The notes beneath the pieces are model-generated. The model saw only the letters and a list, made by a program, of their open reading frames with translations. It was not told the DNA's origin and did not search any database. A stretch of 64,000 nucleotides of DNA from Pseudoduganella lurida (lineage in GTDB: Bacteria; Pseudomonadota; Gammaproteobacteria; Burkholderiales; Burkholderiaceae_D), in the NCBI RefSeq assembly GCF_007830455.1, contig NZ_VLLB01000009.1:124001-188000 (forward strand), written 5' to 3'. How positions within the stretch are numbered: position 1 is the first letter of the stretch; every line of letters begins with the position of its first letter. The position numbers were made by a program, and so were the translations under genes. Shown here in pieces: positions 49,601 to 57,806 of the stretch.

Positions 49601-49718
49601 GGCCTACCAGGAGATCGGCGACAAGGAAGGCGCGCGCGAACTGCTCGACGAGGTGCTGCGCGGCGGCAGCGACGACCAGGTCAGCCGCGCCAACCAGATG
49701 CTGGCATCGCTGGGCTGA
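46698..49718 (+). CDS. fimV: FimV-family pilus assembly/polar hub protein
   Basis: 1006 residues. Signal peptide ending AAHGAG; periplasmic N-terminal domain (LGKLTVLSALGQPLRAEIEL); LysM peptidoglycan-binding domain near 205-265 (EVTVRRGDTLSRIAAEN); coiled coil near 345-385; membrane helix around 452-472 (IAIGLAAVLAGVGLLVARRR). The cytoplasmic part has TPR-like helices, a very acidic Asp/Ala/Pro-rich repeat region, and the FimV C-terminal domain (QMEMDTKLDLAVAYQEIGD). FimV supports type IV pilus assembly and polar organisation. The start MPVQKRS is chosen for its signal peptide; upstream frame lies in repeats. Neighbour of truA, as in pseudomonads. Confidence 0.92.
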   Translation: MPVQKRSRVASLALSTLASAIIGAAVLPAAHGAGLGKLTVLSALGQPLRAEIELTAVTPDEARDLTAKLAPAAAFSAASIDFNPALLNLRFDIDQRGERRFIRITSAQPINEPFVDMLLELTWASGRLVREYTFLLDPADLRNAQSPQVAAPVEVNRATAQAGAPAPQPATSAPAPQSPQQSQPRPAPAAPERAAPRQAASEARETEVTVRRGDTLSRIAAENKPAEVSLDMMLVALYRANPEAFAGKNMNRLKSGTILTIPDEGTIRGTGRGEARGVVVAHAADFNAYRNRLAGQVAASTPAKAAGPQQSAAGQIAAKVEERPNAVNAAQDQLKLSKAGEAAGKAGSTGAAEDKIAKDQQVADAAARVKELEKNVSDLENLVAVKNKSGADAQNRATPEMDVHGAAVPAAPQPVAPAAPATEAKPAATPAAKPAAKPAPVPAQLEPGIMDTVMDNIQAIAIGLAAVLAGVGLLVARRRKAREAFVVAPTSVVVPQPGEPGQVLIAEPGGQSVDTSNSVFNSNFAPSASQLDTNEVDPVAEADVYIAYGRDAQAEEILKEALRTHPERHAVRLKLLEIYANRKDLQAFEAQATELRGYTGGAGDEWAQAATLGRGIDPANPLYGDAPASSTAFGSAAVAGTAAAAATFAASDFASALDDASRAREAEARDGLDLDLGQEPVPPAGDEGAVARPEERTAAGDLDFDFGDATALPAASAASDTASAPADNLMDFDFGDDTAVPAPVAPASAPAPAPAPSVADAGDAEHFLDFDLGGLDAATPATVPPASPAPAADPFADKSADDLDLAFDLPGDAARPEEVTAAPAPADLAMDFDLDLPGDDQPATAPAPAADPLAELDLMDFDVAAPLPPAAAPSLEDDFALDALPELPDSPAGTASANGAGTSAPAASAPPPEFDLSGIDLELDELADQPPAATPPLVDEPAVPAPAAAPEQLTPLQMEMDTKLDLAVAYQEIGDKEGARELLDEVLRGGSDDQVSRANQMLASLG

Positions 49719-49752
49719 CCGGGCGCCGTAGCGTTCGATATGGGCCGGGGCG

Positions 49753-49758
49753 TATAAT
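49753..49758 (+). promoter_or_regulatory. Possible -10 element upstream of truA
   Basis: A perfect TATAAT hexamer 30 bases before the truA start, in the gap after fimV. No convincing -35 was identified. Confidence 0.35.
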
Positions 49759-49788
49759 CCCGGCTCTTTTTCCCTTCACGGACCGGCA

Positions 49789-50625
49789 TTGAAACGCATC
49801 GCATTGGGCCTCCAGTACAACGGCACCGACTGGCAGGGTTACCAGGTCCAGCCCCATGGGCAGACCGTGCAGGACCAGCTGGAACGGGCCATCGAGCAGT
49901 TCGCCCGCGTGCGCATCGGCACCACCTGTGCCGGCCGCACGGATGCCGGCGTCCACGCGCTGGGGCAGGTGGTGCACTTCGATACGGACGTGCACCGCGA
50001 AACCCATGCCTGGGTACGCGGCATCAATGCCTTCCTGCCCGACTCGATCGGCGTACGCTGGGTCAAGCCGCTGCACGAGGTGGTGGCCTTCGGCGAAGCC
50101 GAATTCCGCCAGGAAGACGACTTCCACGCCCGCTTCGCGGCCCGCTCGCGCACCTACCACTACCTGCTGTACAACAACCACGTGCGGGCGCCACTGCTGG
50201 CCGGCCGCGCCGGGTTCTATCATCGTCCGCTGGACGTGGCGCGCATGCAGGACGCGGTGCGTCCGCTGCTGGGCGAGCACGATTTCTCCGCGTTCCGCGC
50301 CGCCGGCTGCCAGGCCAGAACGCCCGTCAAGACGATGCATGCGATCGACATCGAGCGGCACGGCGACATGATCCTGTTCACGCTGCGCGCCAGCGCCTTC
50401 CTGCACCACATGGTGCGCAATCTGGTCGGCTCGCTGGTGTACATCGGCCAGGGCCGCGAGGACGCGGCCTGGCTGGGCGAGCTGCTGGCCAGCCGCGACC
50501 GCAGGCGCGCCGCGCCCACCTTCATGCCCGACGGCCTGTACCTGGCCGATATCGAATACGATGCGAAGTGGGGCCTGCCGCAGGAAACCGCCGGCAACCT
50601 GGCCAACCTGCTGCCCGCGTTCTGA
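49789..50625 (+). CDS. truA: tRNA pseudouridine(38-40) synthase
   Basis: 278 residues from a TTG start. Makes pseudouridine at positions 38-40 of tRNA anticodon stems. Catalytic D52 is in CAGRTDAGVHALGQ; other TruA motifs are RTYHYLLYN and FLHHMVRNLVGSL. There is no ATG in a sensible place, and the TTG aligns with the expected MKRIALGLQYNG opening. Followed by trpF after a short tandem repeat. Confidence 0.95.
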   Translation: MKRIALGLQYNGTDWQGYQVQPHGQTVQDQLERAIEQFARVRIGTTCAGRTDAGVHALGQVVHFDTDVHRETHAWVRGINAFLPDSIGVRWVKPLHEVVAFGEAEFRQEDDFHARFAARSRTYHYLLYNNHVRAPLLAGRAGFYHRPLDVARMQDAVRPLLGEHDFSAFRAAGCQARTPVKTMHAIDIERHGDMILFTLRASAFLHHMVRNLVGSLVYIGQGREDAAWLGELLASRDRRRAAPTFMPDGLYLADIEYDAKWGLPQETAGNLANLLPAF

Positions 50626-50700
50626 CCGCGTTCTGGCCGCCTTGCCACTGCCTTCTTGCCGCCTTCTTGCCGCCTTCTGACCACCTTGTTACCGCGTTTT
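50619..50700. repeat. Degenerate 11-bp tandem repeats between truA and trpF
   Basis: Units related to GCCTTCTTGCC (GCCTTCTGACC, ACCTTGTTACC and others) repeat from the truA stop almost to the trpF start. Confidence 0.7.
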
Positions 50701-50714
50701 ACACTGGAGCCGCC

Positions 50715-51392
50715 ATGCACCGCACCCGCATCAAGATCTGCGGCCTGACCCGCGAAGAGGACGTGGCCGCCGCCGTGGCGCTGGGCGCCGATGCGGTCGG
50801 CTTCGTGTTCTATCCGAAGAGCCCCCGCTACGTGACGCCACAGCGCGCGGCCGAGCTGATCGCCACGCTGCCGCCGTTCGTCACGGCCGTCGGGCTGTTC
50901 GTCAACGCGTCGCCCGACGAGGTGCGGGCAATCGTGGACGTGGCACCGGTCGCCCTGCTGCAGTTCCATGGCGACGAGACGGCCGGGCAGTGCGCCGAGG
51001 CCGCGGCCGCGGCACACCGCCCGTACCTGCGGGTGTTCCGCGTAAAAGGGGACAGCACCGGAAGCGAGCTGCTAGAATACGAAGCGTTATGCCGCGCCTC
51101 CTCGCCGCTCTGTGCGGGAGTTCTGCTCGACACCCATGTCGATGCCTACGGCGGCGCAGGAAAGGTATTCGATTGGTCCCTCATCCCAAGAGATCTCGCG
51201 CCTCGGGCCGTTTTAAGTGGTGGCTTGAGCGTGCAAAATGCGACTGGCGCGGTGGCGCAGGTACGCCCTTGGGCGGTTGACGTCAGCAGTGGCGTCGAGG
51301 CCGCGAAGGGCATCAAGGATGCCGGCCTGATCGCGCAATTCATTGCCGCGGTAAGGGCCGGCGATGCCACCCCCGGGAACGCCGAGACGTAA
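50715..51392 (+). CDS. trpF: Phosphoribosylanthranilate isomerase
   Basis: 225 residues. Isomerises phosphoribosyl-anthranilate in tryptophan synthesis. Catalytic Cys in KICGLTREED (C9), LFVNASPDEV, LQFHGDE with FHGDE phosphate region, and catalytic Asp in LLDTHVDAYGGAG. Shine-Dalgarno GGAGC. Directly followed by trpB and trpA. The trpCD-side genes are not in the window. Confidence 0.95.
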   Translation: MHRTRIKICGLTREEDVAAAVALGADAVGFVFYPKSPRYVTPQRAAELIATLPPFVTAVGLFVNASPDEVRAIVDVAPVALLQFHGDETAGQCAEAAAAAHRPYLRVFRVKGDSTGSELLEYEALCRASSPLCAGVLLDTHVDAYGGAGKVFDWSLIPRDLAPRAVLSGGLSVQNATGAVAQVRPWAVDVSSGVEAAKGIKDAGLIAQFIAAVRAGDATPGNAET

Positions 51393-51425
51393 GCGCGTCG
51401 CGCGTTCCCCGATTTCGAGAACGCC

Positions 51426-52670
51426 ATGAACGCTCCTATTGCCAAGACCGCCACACCGCTGTTCCACGCCACCGACTACCAGCTGCCCGACAGCACCGGC
51501 CACTTCGGCCCCTACGGTGGTTCCTTCGTCGCCGAGACGCTGACCTACGCGCTGGCCGAACTGAACGACGCCTATGCCCGCTACAGCCAGGACCCCGAAT
51601 TCCTCGAGGAGTTCCGCTACGAGCTGAAGCACTTCGTGGGCCGCCCCTCGCCGATCTATCACGCCAAACGCTGGTCGGAACTGGCCGGCGGCGCGCAGAT
51701 CTACTTCAAGCGCGAGGACCTGAACCACACGGGCGCCCACAAGATAAACAACGTCATCGGCCAGGCCCTGCTGGCCAAGCGGATGGGCAAGCCGCGCATC
51801 ATCGCCGAGACGGGCGCCGGCCAGCACGGCGTTGCCACGGCCACCATCTGCGCGCGCTTCGGCCTCGAATGCGTCGTGTACATGGGCGCCGAGGACGTCA
51901 AGCGCCAGGCGCAGAACGTCTACCGCATGAAGCTGCTGGGCGCCACCGTGGTGCCCGTCACGTCCGGCTCGAAGACGCTGAAGGACGCGCTGAACGAGGC
52001 GATGCGCGACTGGGTCACCAACATCGAAAACACCTTCTACATCATCGGCACCGTGGCCGGCCCGCACCCGTACCCGATGCTGGTGCGCGACTTCCAGTCC
52101 GTGATCGGCGAGGAGTGCCTGGTGCAGATGCCGGAAATGACGGGCCGCCAGCCCGACTATGTGCTGGCCTGCATCGGCGGCGGCTCGAACGCGATGGGCA
52201 TCTTCTATCCGTACATCGACCAGAAGGACACGCAGCTGATTGGCGTGGAGGCGGCCGGCGAGGGCCTCGATACGAGCAAGCACGCGGCATCGCTGACGAA
52301 AGGCTATCCGGGCGTCCTGCACGGCAACCGCACCTACCTGCTGCAGAGCGAGGACGGGCAGATCATCGAGACGCACTCCGTGTCGGCCGGCCTGGATTAC
52401 CCGGGCGTGGGCCCGGAGCACGCATGGCTGAAGGATTCCGGGCGCGCGCAGTACGTGTCGATCACGGACGAGGAAGCGCTGCAGGCCTTCCACGACTGCT
52501 GCCATATCGAGGGCATCATCCCGGCGCTGGAGTCGTCGCACGCGCTGGCCTACGCCGCCAAGCTGGCCGCCACGCTGCCGAAGGACAAGGTGATCCTCGC
52601 GAACCTGTCCGGCCGCGGCGACAAGGACATGCACACCGTCGCCGAGCGGATGGGACTGCAGTTCGGCTGA
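51426..52670 (+). CDS. trpB: Tryptophan synthase beta subunit
   Basis: 414 residues. Condenses indole with serine using pyridoxal phosphate. PLP lysine K106 in NHTGAHKINN; phosphate-binding GGGSNAMG; ETGAGQHG loop. Thirty-three bases after trpF. The trpB-trpA gap carries a large perfect hairpin rather than the usual close coupling. Confidence 0.97.
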   Translation: MNAPIAKTATPLFHATDYQLPDSTGHFGPYGGSFVAETLTYALAELNDAYARYSQDPEFLEEFRYELKHFVGRPSPIYHAKRWSELAGGAQIYFKREDLNHTGAHKINNVIGQALLAKRMGKPRIIAETGAGQHGVATATICARFGLECVVYMGAEDVKRQAQNVYRMKLLGATVVPVTSGSKTLKDALNEAMRDWVTNIENTFYIIGTVAGPHPYPMLVRDFQSVIGEECLVQMPEMTGRQPDYVLACIGGGSNAMGIFYPYIDQKDTQLIGVEAAGEGLDTSKHAASLTKGYPGVLHGNRTYLLQSEDGQIIETHSVSAGLDYPGVGPEHAWLKDSGRAQYVSITDEEALQAFHDCCHIEGIIPALESSHALAYAAKLAATLPKDKVILANLSGRGDKDMHTVAERMGLQFG

Positions 52671-52678
52671 CTTGCCCG

Positions 52679-52742
52679 AAAAATGGGGACAGACCCCATT
52701 TTCAAAGAAATTTCCTGAAAAATGGGGTCTGTCCCCATTTTT
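52679..52742 (+). repeat. 24-bp perfect inverted repeat between trpB and trpA
   Basis: Two GGGGACAGACCCC-type palindromes are arranged so that 52679-52702 is the exact reverse complement of 52719-52742, with a 16-base loop. In mRNA this would fold into one long hairpin or two small ones. No ribosome-site masking is obvious, as the trpA ATG is 25 bases beyond it. Confidence 0.93.
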
Positions 52743-52767
52743 CGAGAAACATTTGCCGAGCAAAACA

Positions 52768-53565
52768 ATGTCCCGTATCGCCCAGACTTTCACCGCGCTG
52801 AAGGCGCAACAAAAAACCGGTCTCGTGACCTTCATCACCGCCGGCGACCCGTCGCCCGCGCTCACCGTGCCGCTGCTGCATGCCCTGGTGGCCGGCGGCG
52901 CCGATGTGTTGGAACTCGGCGTGCCGTTTTCCGACCCGATGGCCGAGGGCCCCGTCATCCAGCGGGCCTGCGAGCGCGCGCTGGTGCATGGCATCGGCAT
53001 CCGCCACGTGTTCGAGTATGTGCGCGAGTTCCGCAAGACGAACCAGCACACGCCCGTCGTGCTGATGGGCTATGCCAACCCGATCGAGCGCATCGGCATC
53101 GAAGCGTTCATCGCCCAGTCGCGTGAGGTGGGGGCCGATGGCGCCATCGTCGTCGACTATCCGCCGGAAGAGTGCGAGGAGTTCGCCGCGCAGATGCGCG
53201 AGGCGGGCCTGGACCTGATCTTCCTGCTGGCACCCACCTCGACGGAAGAACGCATCGCCCAGGTGGCCAAGGTCGGCAGCGGCTTCTCGTACTACGTGTC
53301 GCTGAAGGGCGTGACGGGCGCCGGCAATATCGACACGGCGCAGGTGGCCGAGCGCATCGCCGCGATCCGCCAGCATGTCAGCCTGCCCATCGGCGTGGGC
53401 TTCGGCATCCGCGACGCCGCCACGGCCAAGGCGCTGGCCGGCGTGGCGGACGCCGTCGTCATCGGCAGCCGCATCATCCAGGAGATCGAAGCGTCCGAAC
53501 CGGATGCCGCCCCCGCGGCGGTGCAGGCCTTCGTGTCCGGCATCCGCGCCGCCCTCGACGCCTGA
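52768..53565 (+). CDS. trpA: Tryptophan synthase alpha subunit
   Basis: 265 residues. Cleaves indole-glycerol phosphate to indole, which passes to TrpB. The acid-base residue E49 is present in LELGVPFSDP. The residue equivalent to catalytic D60 of the Salmonella enzyme is Glu here (DPMAEGP). FGIRDAATAKAL and the phosphate-binding loops are present. The ATG at 52768 lies 98 bases after trpB, separated by the palindrome pair. Confidence 0.95.
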   Translation: MSRIAQTFTALKAQQKTGLVTFITAGDPSPALTVPLLHALVAGGADVLELGVPFSDPMAEGPVIQRACERALVHGIGIRHVFEYVREFRKTNQHTPVVLMGYANPIERIGIEAFIAQSREVGADGAIVVDYPPEECEEFAAQMREAGLDLIFLLAPTSTEERIAQVAKVGSGFSYYVSLKGVTGAGNIDTAQVAERIAAIRQHVSLPIGVGFGIRDAATAKALAGVADAVVIGSRIIQEIEASEPDAAPAAVQAFVSGIRAALDA

Positions 53566-53577
53566 GCCACGGTCCAG

Positions 53578-53753
53578 CCCGTGTCCACCATGGGGTCAGA
53601 CCCCGACAAGGACACGAACTCAGCAGTGAGCGGCATGACGGAGCGTCAAGCGAAACGATTCCGTGTTTCGATCGGGTTGCTTCATGCAATATACGGACGC
53701 ACTATGGTCGGGCTTGTGTCTATGTCGGGGTCTGACCCCGAAGTGGACACGGA
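53578..53753. repeat. Two GGGGTCAGACCCC-core palindromes between trpA and accD
   Basis: Unit one at 53578-53617 has CGTGTCC and GGACACG arms around ATGGGGTCAGACCCC. Unit two at about 53715-53753 has GTGTC and GACAC-type arms around CGGGGTCTGACCCCG. The same outer arms flank the GGTGCCAGGCACC class elsewhere, so the cores look exchangeable. The rest of this 315-base gap contains the accD leader only. Confidence 0.88.
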
Positions 53754-53880
53754 CTCGGCTGTTGCGGTGGAAGCCGCATGGAATCACACGCCCGTGCGTA
53801 AAATTGTCAAAGTTGAATGTTCGACACGGCTGGCGGAAACGGCTACACTGCGCGCCTAAGTTACAGCCTCAGGAGAAAAC

Positions 53881-54753
53881 ATGAGCTGGTTGGAAAAACT
53901 GCTGCCGCCGCGGATCCAGCGCTCGGATGCCGCCGCCCGCAAGACGATGCCGGAAGGCCTGTGGGTGAAGTGCCCCTCGTGCGAAGCCGTCCTGTACCGC
54001 ACCGATCTCGAATCGAACCTGCATGTGTGCCCGAAGTGCGATCACCACATGCGCATCCGTGCGCGCGAGCGCCTCGATGCGCTGCTCGACGCCGGCGGCC
54101 GCTACGAAATCGGCCAGGACACGCTGCCCGTCGACACGCTGAAATTCAAGGACAGCAAGAAGTACCCGGACCGCCTGAAGCAGGCGATGGATGCCACCGG
54201 CGAGACCGATGCGATGGTCTGCCTGGGCGGCTCGATCATGAGCCTGCCGGTCGTGGTGGCGTGCTTCGAGTTCGAGTTCATGGGCGGCTCGATGGGCTCC
54301 GTCGTGGGCGAGCGCTTTGCCCGCGCCGCGCAGGTGGCGCTGGAGCAGAAGGTGCCGTTCATCTGCATCACCGCCACCGGTGGCGCGCGCATGCAGGAAG
54401 GCCTGCTGTCGCTGCTGCAGATGGCGAAAACCACGTCGATGCTGACCAAGCTGGCCGAGAAGAAGCTGCCGTTCATCAGCGTGCTGACCGATCCGACGAT
54501 GGGCGGCGTGTCCGCTTCGTTCGCGTTCATGGGCGACGTGGTGATGGCCGAACCGAAGGCGCTGATCGGCTTTGCCGGCCCGCGCGTCATCGAGAACACG
54601 GTGCGCGAGAAGCTGCCGGAAGGCTTCCAGCGTTCCGAGTTCCTGCTCACCAAAGGCGCCATCGACATGATCGTCGACCGCCGCAAGATGCGCGAAGAGA
54701 TCGCCCGCCTGCTGGCACTGTTGCAGAACCAGGCTGCCGAAGTCATCGCGTAA
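53881..54753 (+). CDS. accD: Acetyl-CoA carboxylase carboxyltransferase subunit beta
   Basis: 290 residues. Forms malonyl-CoA with AccA. N-terminal zinc ribbon C31, C34, C50, C53 (CPSC and CPKC), then a crotonase-like carboxyltransferase fold (TATGGARMQEGLLSLLQMAK, LTDPTMGGVSASFA). Good leader CAGGAGAAAAC. A terminator follows before folC. Confidence 0.97.
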   Translation: MSWLEKLLPPRIQRSDAAARKTMPEGLWVKCPSCEAVLYRTDLESNLHVCPKCDHHMRIRARERLDALLDAGGRYEIGQDTLPVDTLKFKDSKKYPDRLKQAMDATGETDAMVCLGGSIMSLPVVVACFEFEFMGGSMGSVVGERFARAAQVALEQKVPFICITATGGARMQEGLLSLLQMAKTTSMLTKLAEKKLPFISVLTDPTMGGVSASFAFMGDVVMAEPKALIGFAGPRVIENTVREKLPEGFQRSEFLLTKGAIDMIVDRRKMREEIARLLALLQNQAAEVIA

Positions 54754-54771
54754 GCACCCGCATGTCGCCTG

Positions 54772-54806
54772 AACGGGGCCGCGTCCGCCAGGACCGGCCC
54801 CGTTTT
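54772..54806 (+). terminator. Rho-independent terminator after accD
   Basis: AACGGGGCC pairs with GGCCCCGTT, with an inner GTCC-GCCA-GGAC stem, followed by TTTTT. Confidence 0.85.
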
Positions 54807-54884
54807 TCATCCGCACCTGACGCCGATGCCGCGCGCGCGCTAAAATCGCTGTCTTTCCGCTCACACCATCGCCGCCAGACCAAG

Positions 54885-56171
54885 ATGACCACTCCCGCCA
54901 CCCTGCCAGAATGGCTCGCGCTGCTCGAAGCGCGCCACGCCGAAACCGTCATCAACATGGGCCTGGACCGCGTGCGCGCCGTCAAGGAACGCCTGCAACT
55001 GGCGTTCACGTGTCCCGTCATCATGGTGGCCGGCACCAACGGCAAGGGCTCCACCTGCGCGATGCTGGAATCGGTGCTGCTGCGCGCCGGCTACCGCGCC
55101 GGCCTGTACATCAAGCCGCACTTCCTGGACTTCAACGAGCGCGCCCGCGTCAATGGCGAACTGGCCAGCGACGCCATGCTGGTCGACGCCTTCGATGCGG
55201 TGGAAGCGGTGCGCGGCGACACGTCGCTGACCTACTTCGAGTTCACCACGCTGGCCATCCTGCACCTGCTGAGCAAGGCGAACCTGGACGTGGCGATCCT
55301 CGAAGTGGGCCTGGGCGGCCGGCTCGATGCCGTGAACGTCGTCGATGCGGACGTGTCGATCGTCACCAGCGTGGACATCGACCACGTCGACTACCTGGGC
55401 GGCACGCGCGAGCAGATCGGCTTCGAAAAGGCCGGCATCTTCCGGCCCGGCAAGGCCGCCATCTGCAGCGATCCGGTACCGCCGCAGTCGCTGGTCGACC
55501 ATGCCAATGCCATCGGTGCCGACCTGTGGCTGATGGGCCGCGACTTCAATTATTCGGGCGACAAGCAGCAGTGGAACTATGGCGGCCGCAGCATGCGCCG
55601 CAACGCGCTGGCCTATCCGAGCCTGCGCGGCGCCAACCAGCTGCTCAACGCCTCGGCCGCGCTGGCCGCGCTGGAAGTGCTGCGCATCGAGCTGCCGGTG
55701 GGCGCGCAGGACGTGCGCACCGGCCTCGTCACCGTCGAGCTGCCGGGCCGCTTCCAGGTGCTGCCGGGCCGCCCGACCGTCATCCTCGACGTGGCCCACA
55801 ACCCGCATGCCGCCGCGGCGCTGAACCAGAACCTGGGCAATATGGGCTACCACCCGTACACGTTCGCCGTGTTCGGTTCGATGCACGACAAGGACATCGA
55901 CGGCGTCATCAAGGCCATCGGCGGTTCGATCGACCACTGGTGCCTGGCCACGCTGCCATCCCCCCGCGCCGCCAGCGGTTCCGAGCTGGCCGCGAAGGTG
56001 CAGGCGACCGTGCCGGACCCGCATGAGAAGACCGTCAACATCTTCGATACGCCTGCACAAGCTTTTGCAAATGCAATGAGCCGGGCCGGTGAGAATGATA
56101 GAATTGTGGTCTTTGGATCGTTCCTGACCGTGGCTGGCGTGATGGCCGCAAGGAAGTCCACGCTGCACTGA
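54885..56171 (+). CDS. folC: Folylpolyglutamate/dihydrofolate synthase
   Basis: 428 residues. Adds glutamate to dihydropteroate and folates. ATP loop VAGTNGKGSTCAM, then YFEFTTLAILH, LGGRLDAVNVVD, TSVDIDHVDYLG and the C-terminal DVAHNPHAAAALN, all Mur-ligase-like FolC motifs. The start at 54885 (MTTPATLPEW) follows the accD terminator. Followed after 43 bases by the SPOR gene, the conserved accD-folC-SPOR-cvpA-purF order. Confidence 0.95.
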   Translation: MTTPATLPEWLALLEARHAETVINMGLDRVRAVKERLQLAFTCPVIMVAGTNGKGSTCAMLESVLLRAGYRAGLYIKPHFLDFNERARVNGELASDAMLVDAFDAVEAVRGDTSLTYFEFTTLAILHLLSKANLDVAILEVGLGGRLDAVNVVDADVSIVTSVDIDHVDYLGGTREQIGFEKAGIFRPGKAAICSDPVPPQSLVDHANAIGADLWLMGRDFNYSGDKQQWNYGGRSMRRNALAYPSLRGANQLLNASAALAALEVLRIELPVGAQDVRTGLVTVELPGRFQVLPGRPTVILDVAHNPHAAAALNQNLGNMGYHPYTFAVFGSMHDKDIDGVIKAIGGSIDHWCLATLPSPRAASGSELAAKVQATVPDPHEKTVNIFDTPAQAFANAMSRAGENDRIVVFGSFLTVAGVMAARKSTLH

Positions 56172-56214
56172 CCCGCGGCAGCAGCCTCACCAACAATCAC
56201 CGAGAAATTCATGC

Positions 56215-57231
56215 ATGGGCTTGTTCTCTAAATTCGGCAAAAAGGAGCAGCAGTCCACCGAAGACAGCGGCTATTACCGCGCCGCGGACGACCGCGCGCT
56301 GACGGAAAGAGCGCGCTCGAAGCGGGCGTCGGCCAACGAGGCCGGCGGCGGTGCCAGCCGTGGCCGCGCGCGCAAGGAGGGCGCCGATCCGGTGCTGCCG
56401 GAGAAGAAGCGCGCACGGCGCCGCCTGGTCGGTGCGATCGCACTGGCGCTGGCCGTGGCGATCGGCCTGCCGATGGTGCTCGACTCGGAACCCAAGCCGC
56501 TGGCCAACGACATCGCCATCAATATCCCCGACAAGGACAAGCCGGCGGCCGCCGAAAAGGGCGGCGCTGCAACCGACGACGCAGGCAAGCCACCGCGCAA
56601 GGCGGCCCAGGCCGATGCGCTCGACCAGAGCGAGGAAATCGTCGAGCCGGCCGACGAGGCACCGGAACCGGCCCGCCCGGCCACGAAGGTGGCCAAGGCC
56701 GATGCGGTGCCGGTCGCTCCCGTCCATGTTGCTCCCGTGAAGACGGAAGCGCCGCAGGCCGCACCGAAGCCGGAACGCGTGGCGGAGCACAAGCCCGAAC
56801 CGAAGAAGGTCGAGCCGAAGCCGGAACCGAAGAAGGCCGAGCCGAAGCCCGAGCCGAAGAAGGTCGCCGAGACGAAGCCGGAGCCGAAGAAAGCCGAACC
56901 GAAGCCGGAGCCGAAACACGAACCGAAGCTGGAAAAGCCGGCCGATGCCGCACGCGCCATCGCCATCCTGGAAGGCAAGCCGGCCGCCGCCAAGCCGGAT
57001 GCCGACAGCGGCCGCTTCGTGATCCAGGTGGCGGCGCTGGCGGCCCGGGACAAGGTCGAGGAACTGCAGGGCCGGCTGCGCGACGCGGGCATCCGCTCGT
57101 TCACGCAGAAATCGCCCTCCGGTGACCTGACGCGCGTGAAGGTGGGCCCGTTCGGCAGCCGCGAAGAAGCCGAGAAGGCCCGTGCCAAGCTGCAGAAGCT
57201 GGGGCTGTCCGGCAGCCTCAGCCCGGCATGA
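56215..57231 (+). CDS. SPOR-domain inner-membrane protein (DedD-like)
   Basis: 338 residues. Cytoplasmic N-terminus, one membrane helix (about 67-83), a long periplasmic linker rich in Lys-Pro-Glu units (KPEPKKVEPKPEPKKAEPK style), and a C-terminal SPOR domain (FVIQVAALAARDKVEELQGR through VGPFGSREEAEKARAKL) that binds septal peptidoglycan denuded of stem peptides. The membrane, linker and SPOR layout matches DedD division proteins. ATG at 56211 is out of frame; 56215 is used. Confidence 0.9.
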   Translation: MGLFSKFGKKEQQSTEDSGYYRAADDRALTERARSKRASANEAGGGASRGRARKEGADPVLPEKKRARRRLVGAIALALAVAIGLPMVLDSEPKPLANDIAINIPDKDKPAAAEKGGAATDDAGKPPRKAAQADALDQSEEIVEPADEAPEPARPATKVAKADAVPVAPVHVAPVKTEAPQAAPKPERVAEHKPEPKKVEPKPEPKKAEPKPEPKKVAETKPEPKKAEPKPEPKHEPKLEKPADAARAIAILEGKPAAAKPDADSGRFVIQVAALAARDKVEELQGRLRDAGIRSFTQKSPSGDLTRVKVGPFGSREEAEKARAKLQKLGLSGSLSPA

Positions 57232-57279
57232 CGGTGGCGCGGCATTGACAGGTGTGGCATTGAGACGAAGCGGCTGGCC

Positions 57280-57768
57280 GTGACGATCTTCGACTACGTG
57301 GTGCTGTTCGTGCTGGGCGCTTCCGTCATCATCAGCATGGTGCGCGGGCTGGTGCGGGAGGTCCTGTCGATGCTGGGCTGGGTGGTGGCCTTCGTGGTCG
57401 CCAACGCCTGGAGTGCCGCGCTGGCGACGATGCTGCCGCCCGTGATTCCGGGCGAGGTGACGCGGCTGATGGTGAGCTTCGTGGTGCTGTTCATCGGCGT
57501 GCGCATCCTGACGGGCCTGCTGGCGATGGCACTGTCGGCGCTGATCGATGCGGGCGGCCTGTCGCTGGCCGACCGCGGCCTGGGCGGCCTGTTCGGTCTG
57601 GGGCGCGGCCTTGTAATCGTGCTGGCCGGCGTCATATTGTGCGGGATGACGTCGCTTCCCAAGGAAGCTTTCTGGCGCGATGCGCTGCTCTCCCCGCTTG
57701 CCGAGACGCTCGCCCTGACCGTGCAACCGTTTCTCCCCGCTGCCCTCGCGCAGCACGTGCAGTTCTAG
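57280..57768 (+). CDS. cvpA: CvpA family membrane protein
   Basis: 162 residues from GTG, with four hydrophobic segments (about 4-24, 27-50, 65-85, 100-120) and the CvpA opening IFDYVVLFVLGASVIISMVRG. In Escherichia coli cvpA also precedes purF and is linked to colicin V production and envelope tolerance. It lies 48 bases after the SPOR gene and 38 bases before purF. Confidence 0.9.
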   Translation: MTIFDYVVLFVLGASVIISMVRGLVREVLSMLGWVVAFVVANAWSAALATMLPPVIPGEVTRLMVSFVVLFIGVRILTGLLAMALSALIDAGGLSLADRGLGGLFGLGRGLVIVLAGVILCGMTSLPKEAFWRDALLSPLAETLALTVQPFLPAALAQHVQF

Positions 57769-57806
57769 TGCAATTCTCGCATTCCTTAAATCCGTAGGAG
57801 CATCAT

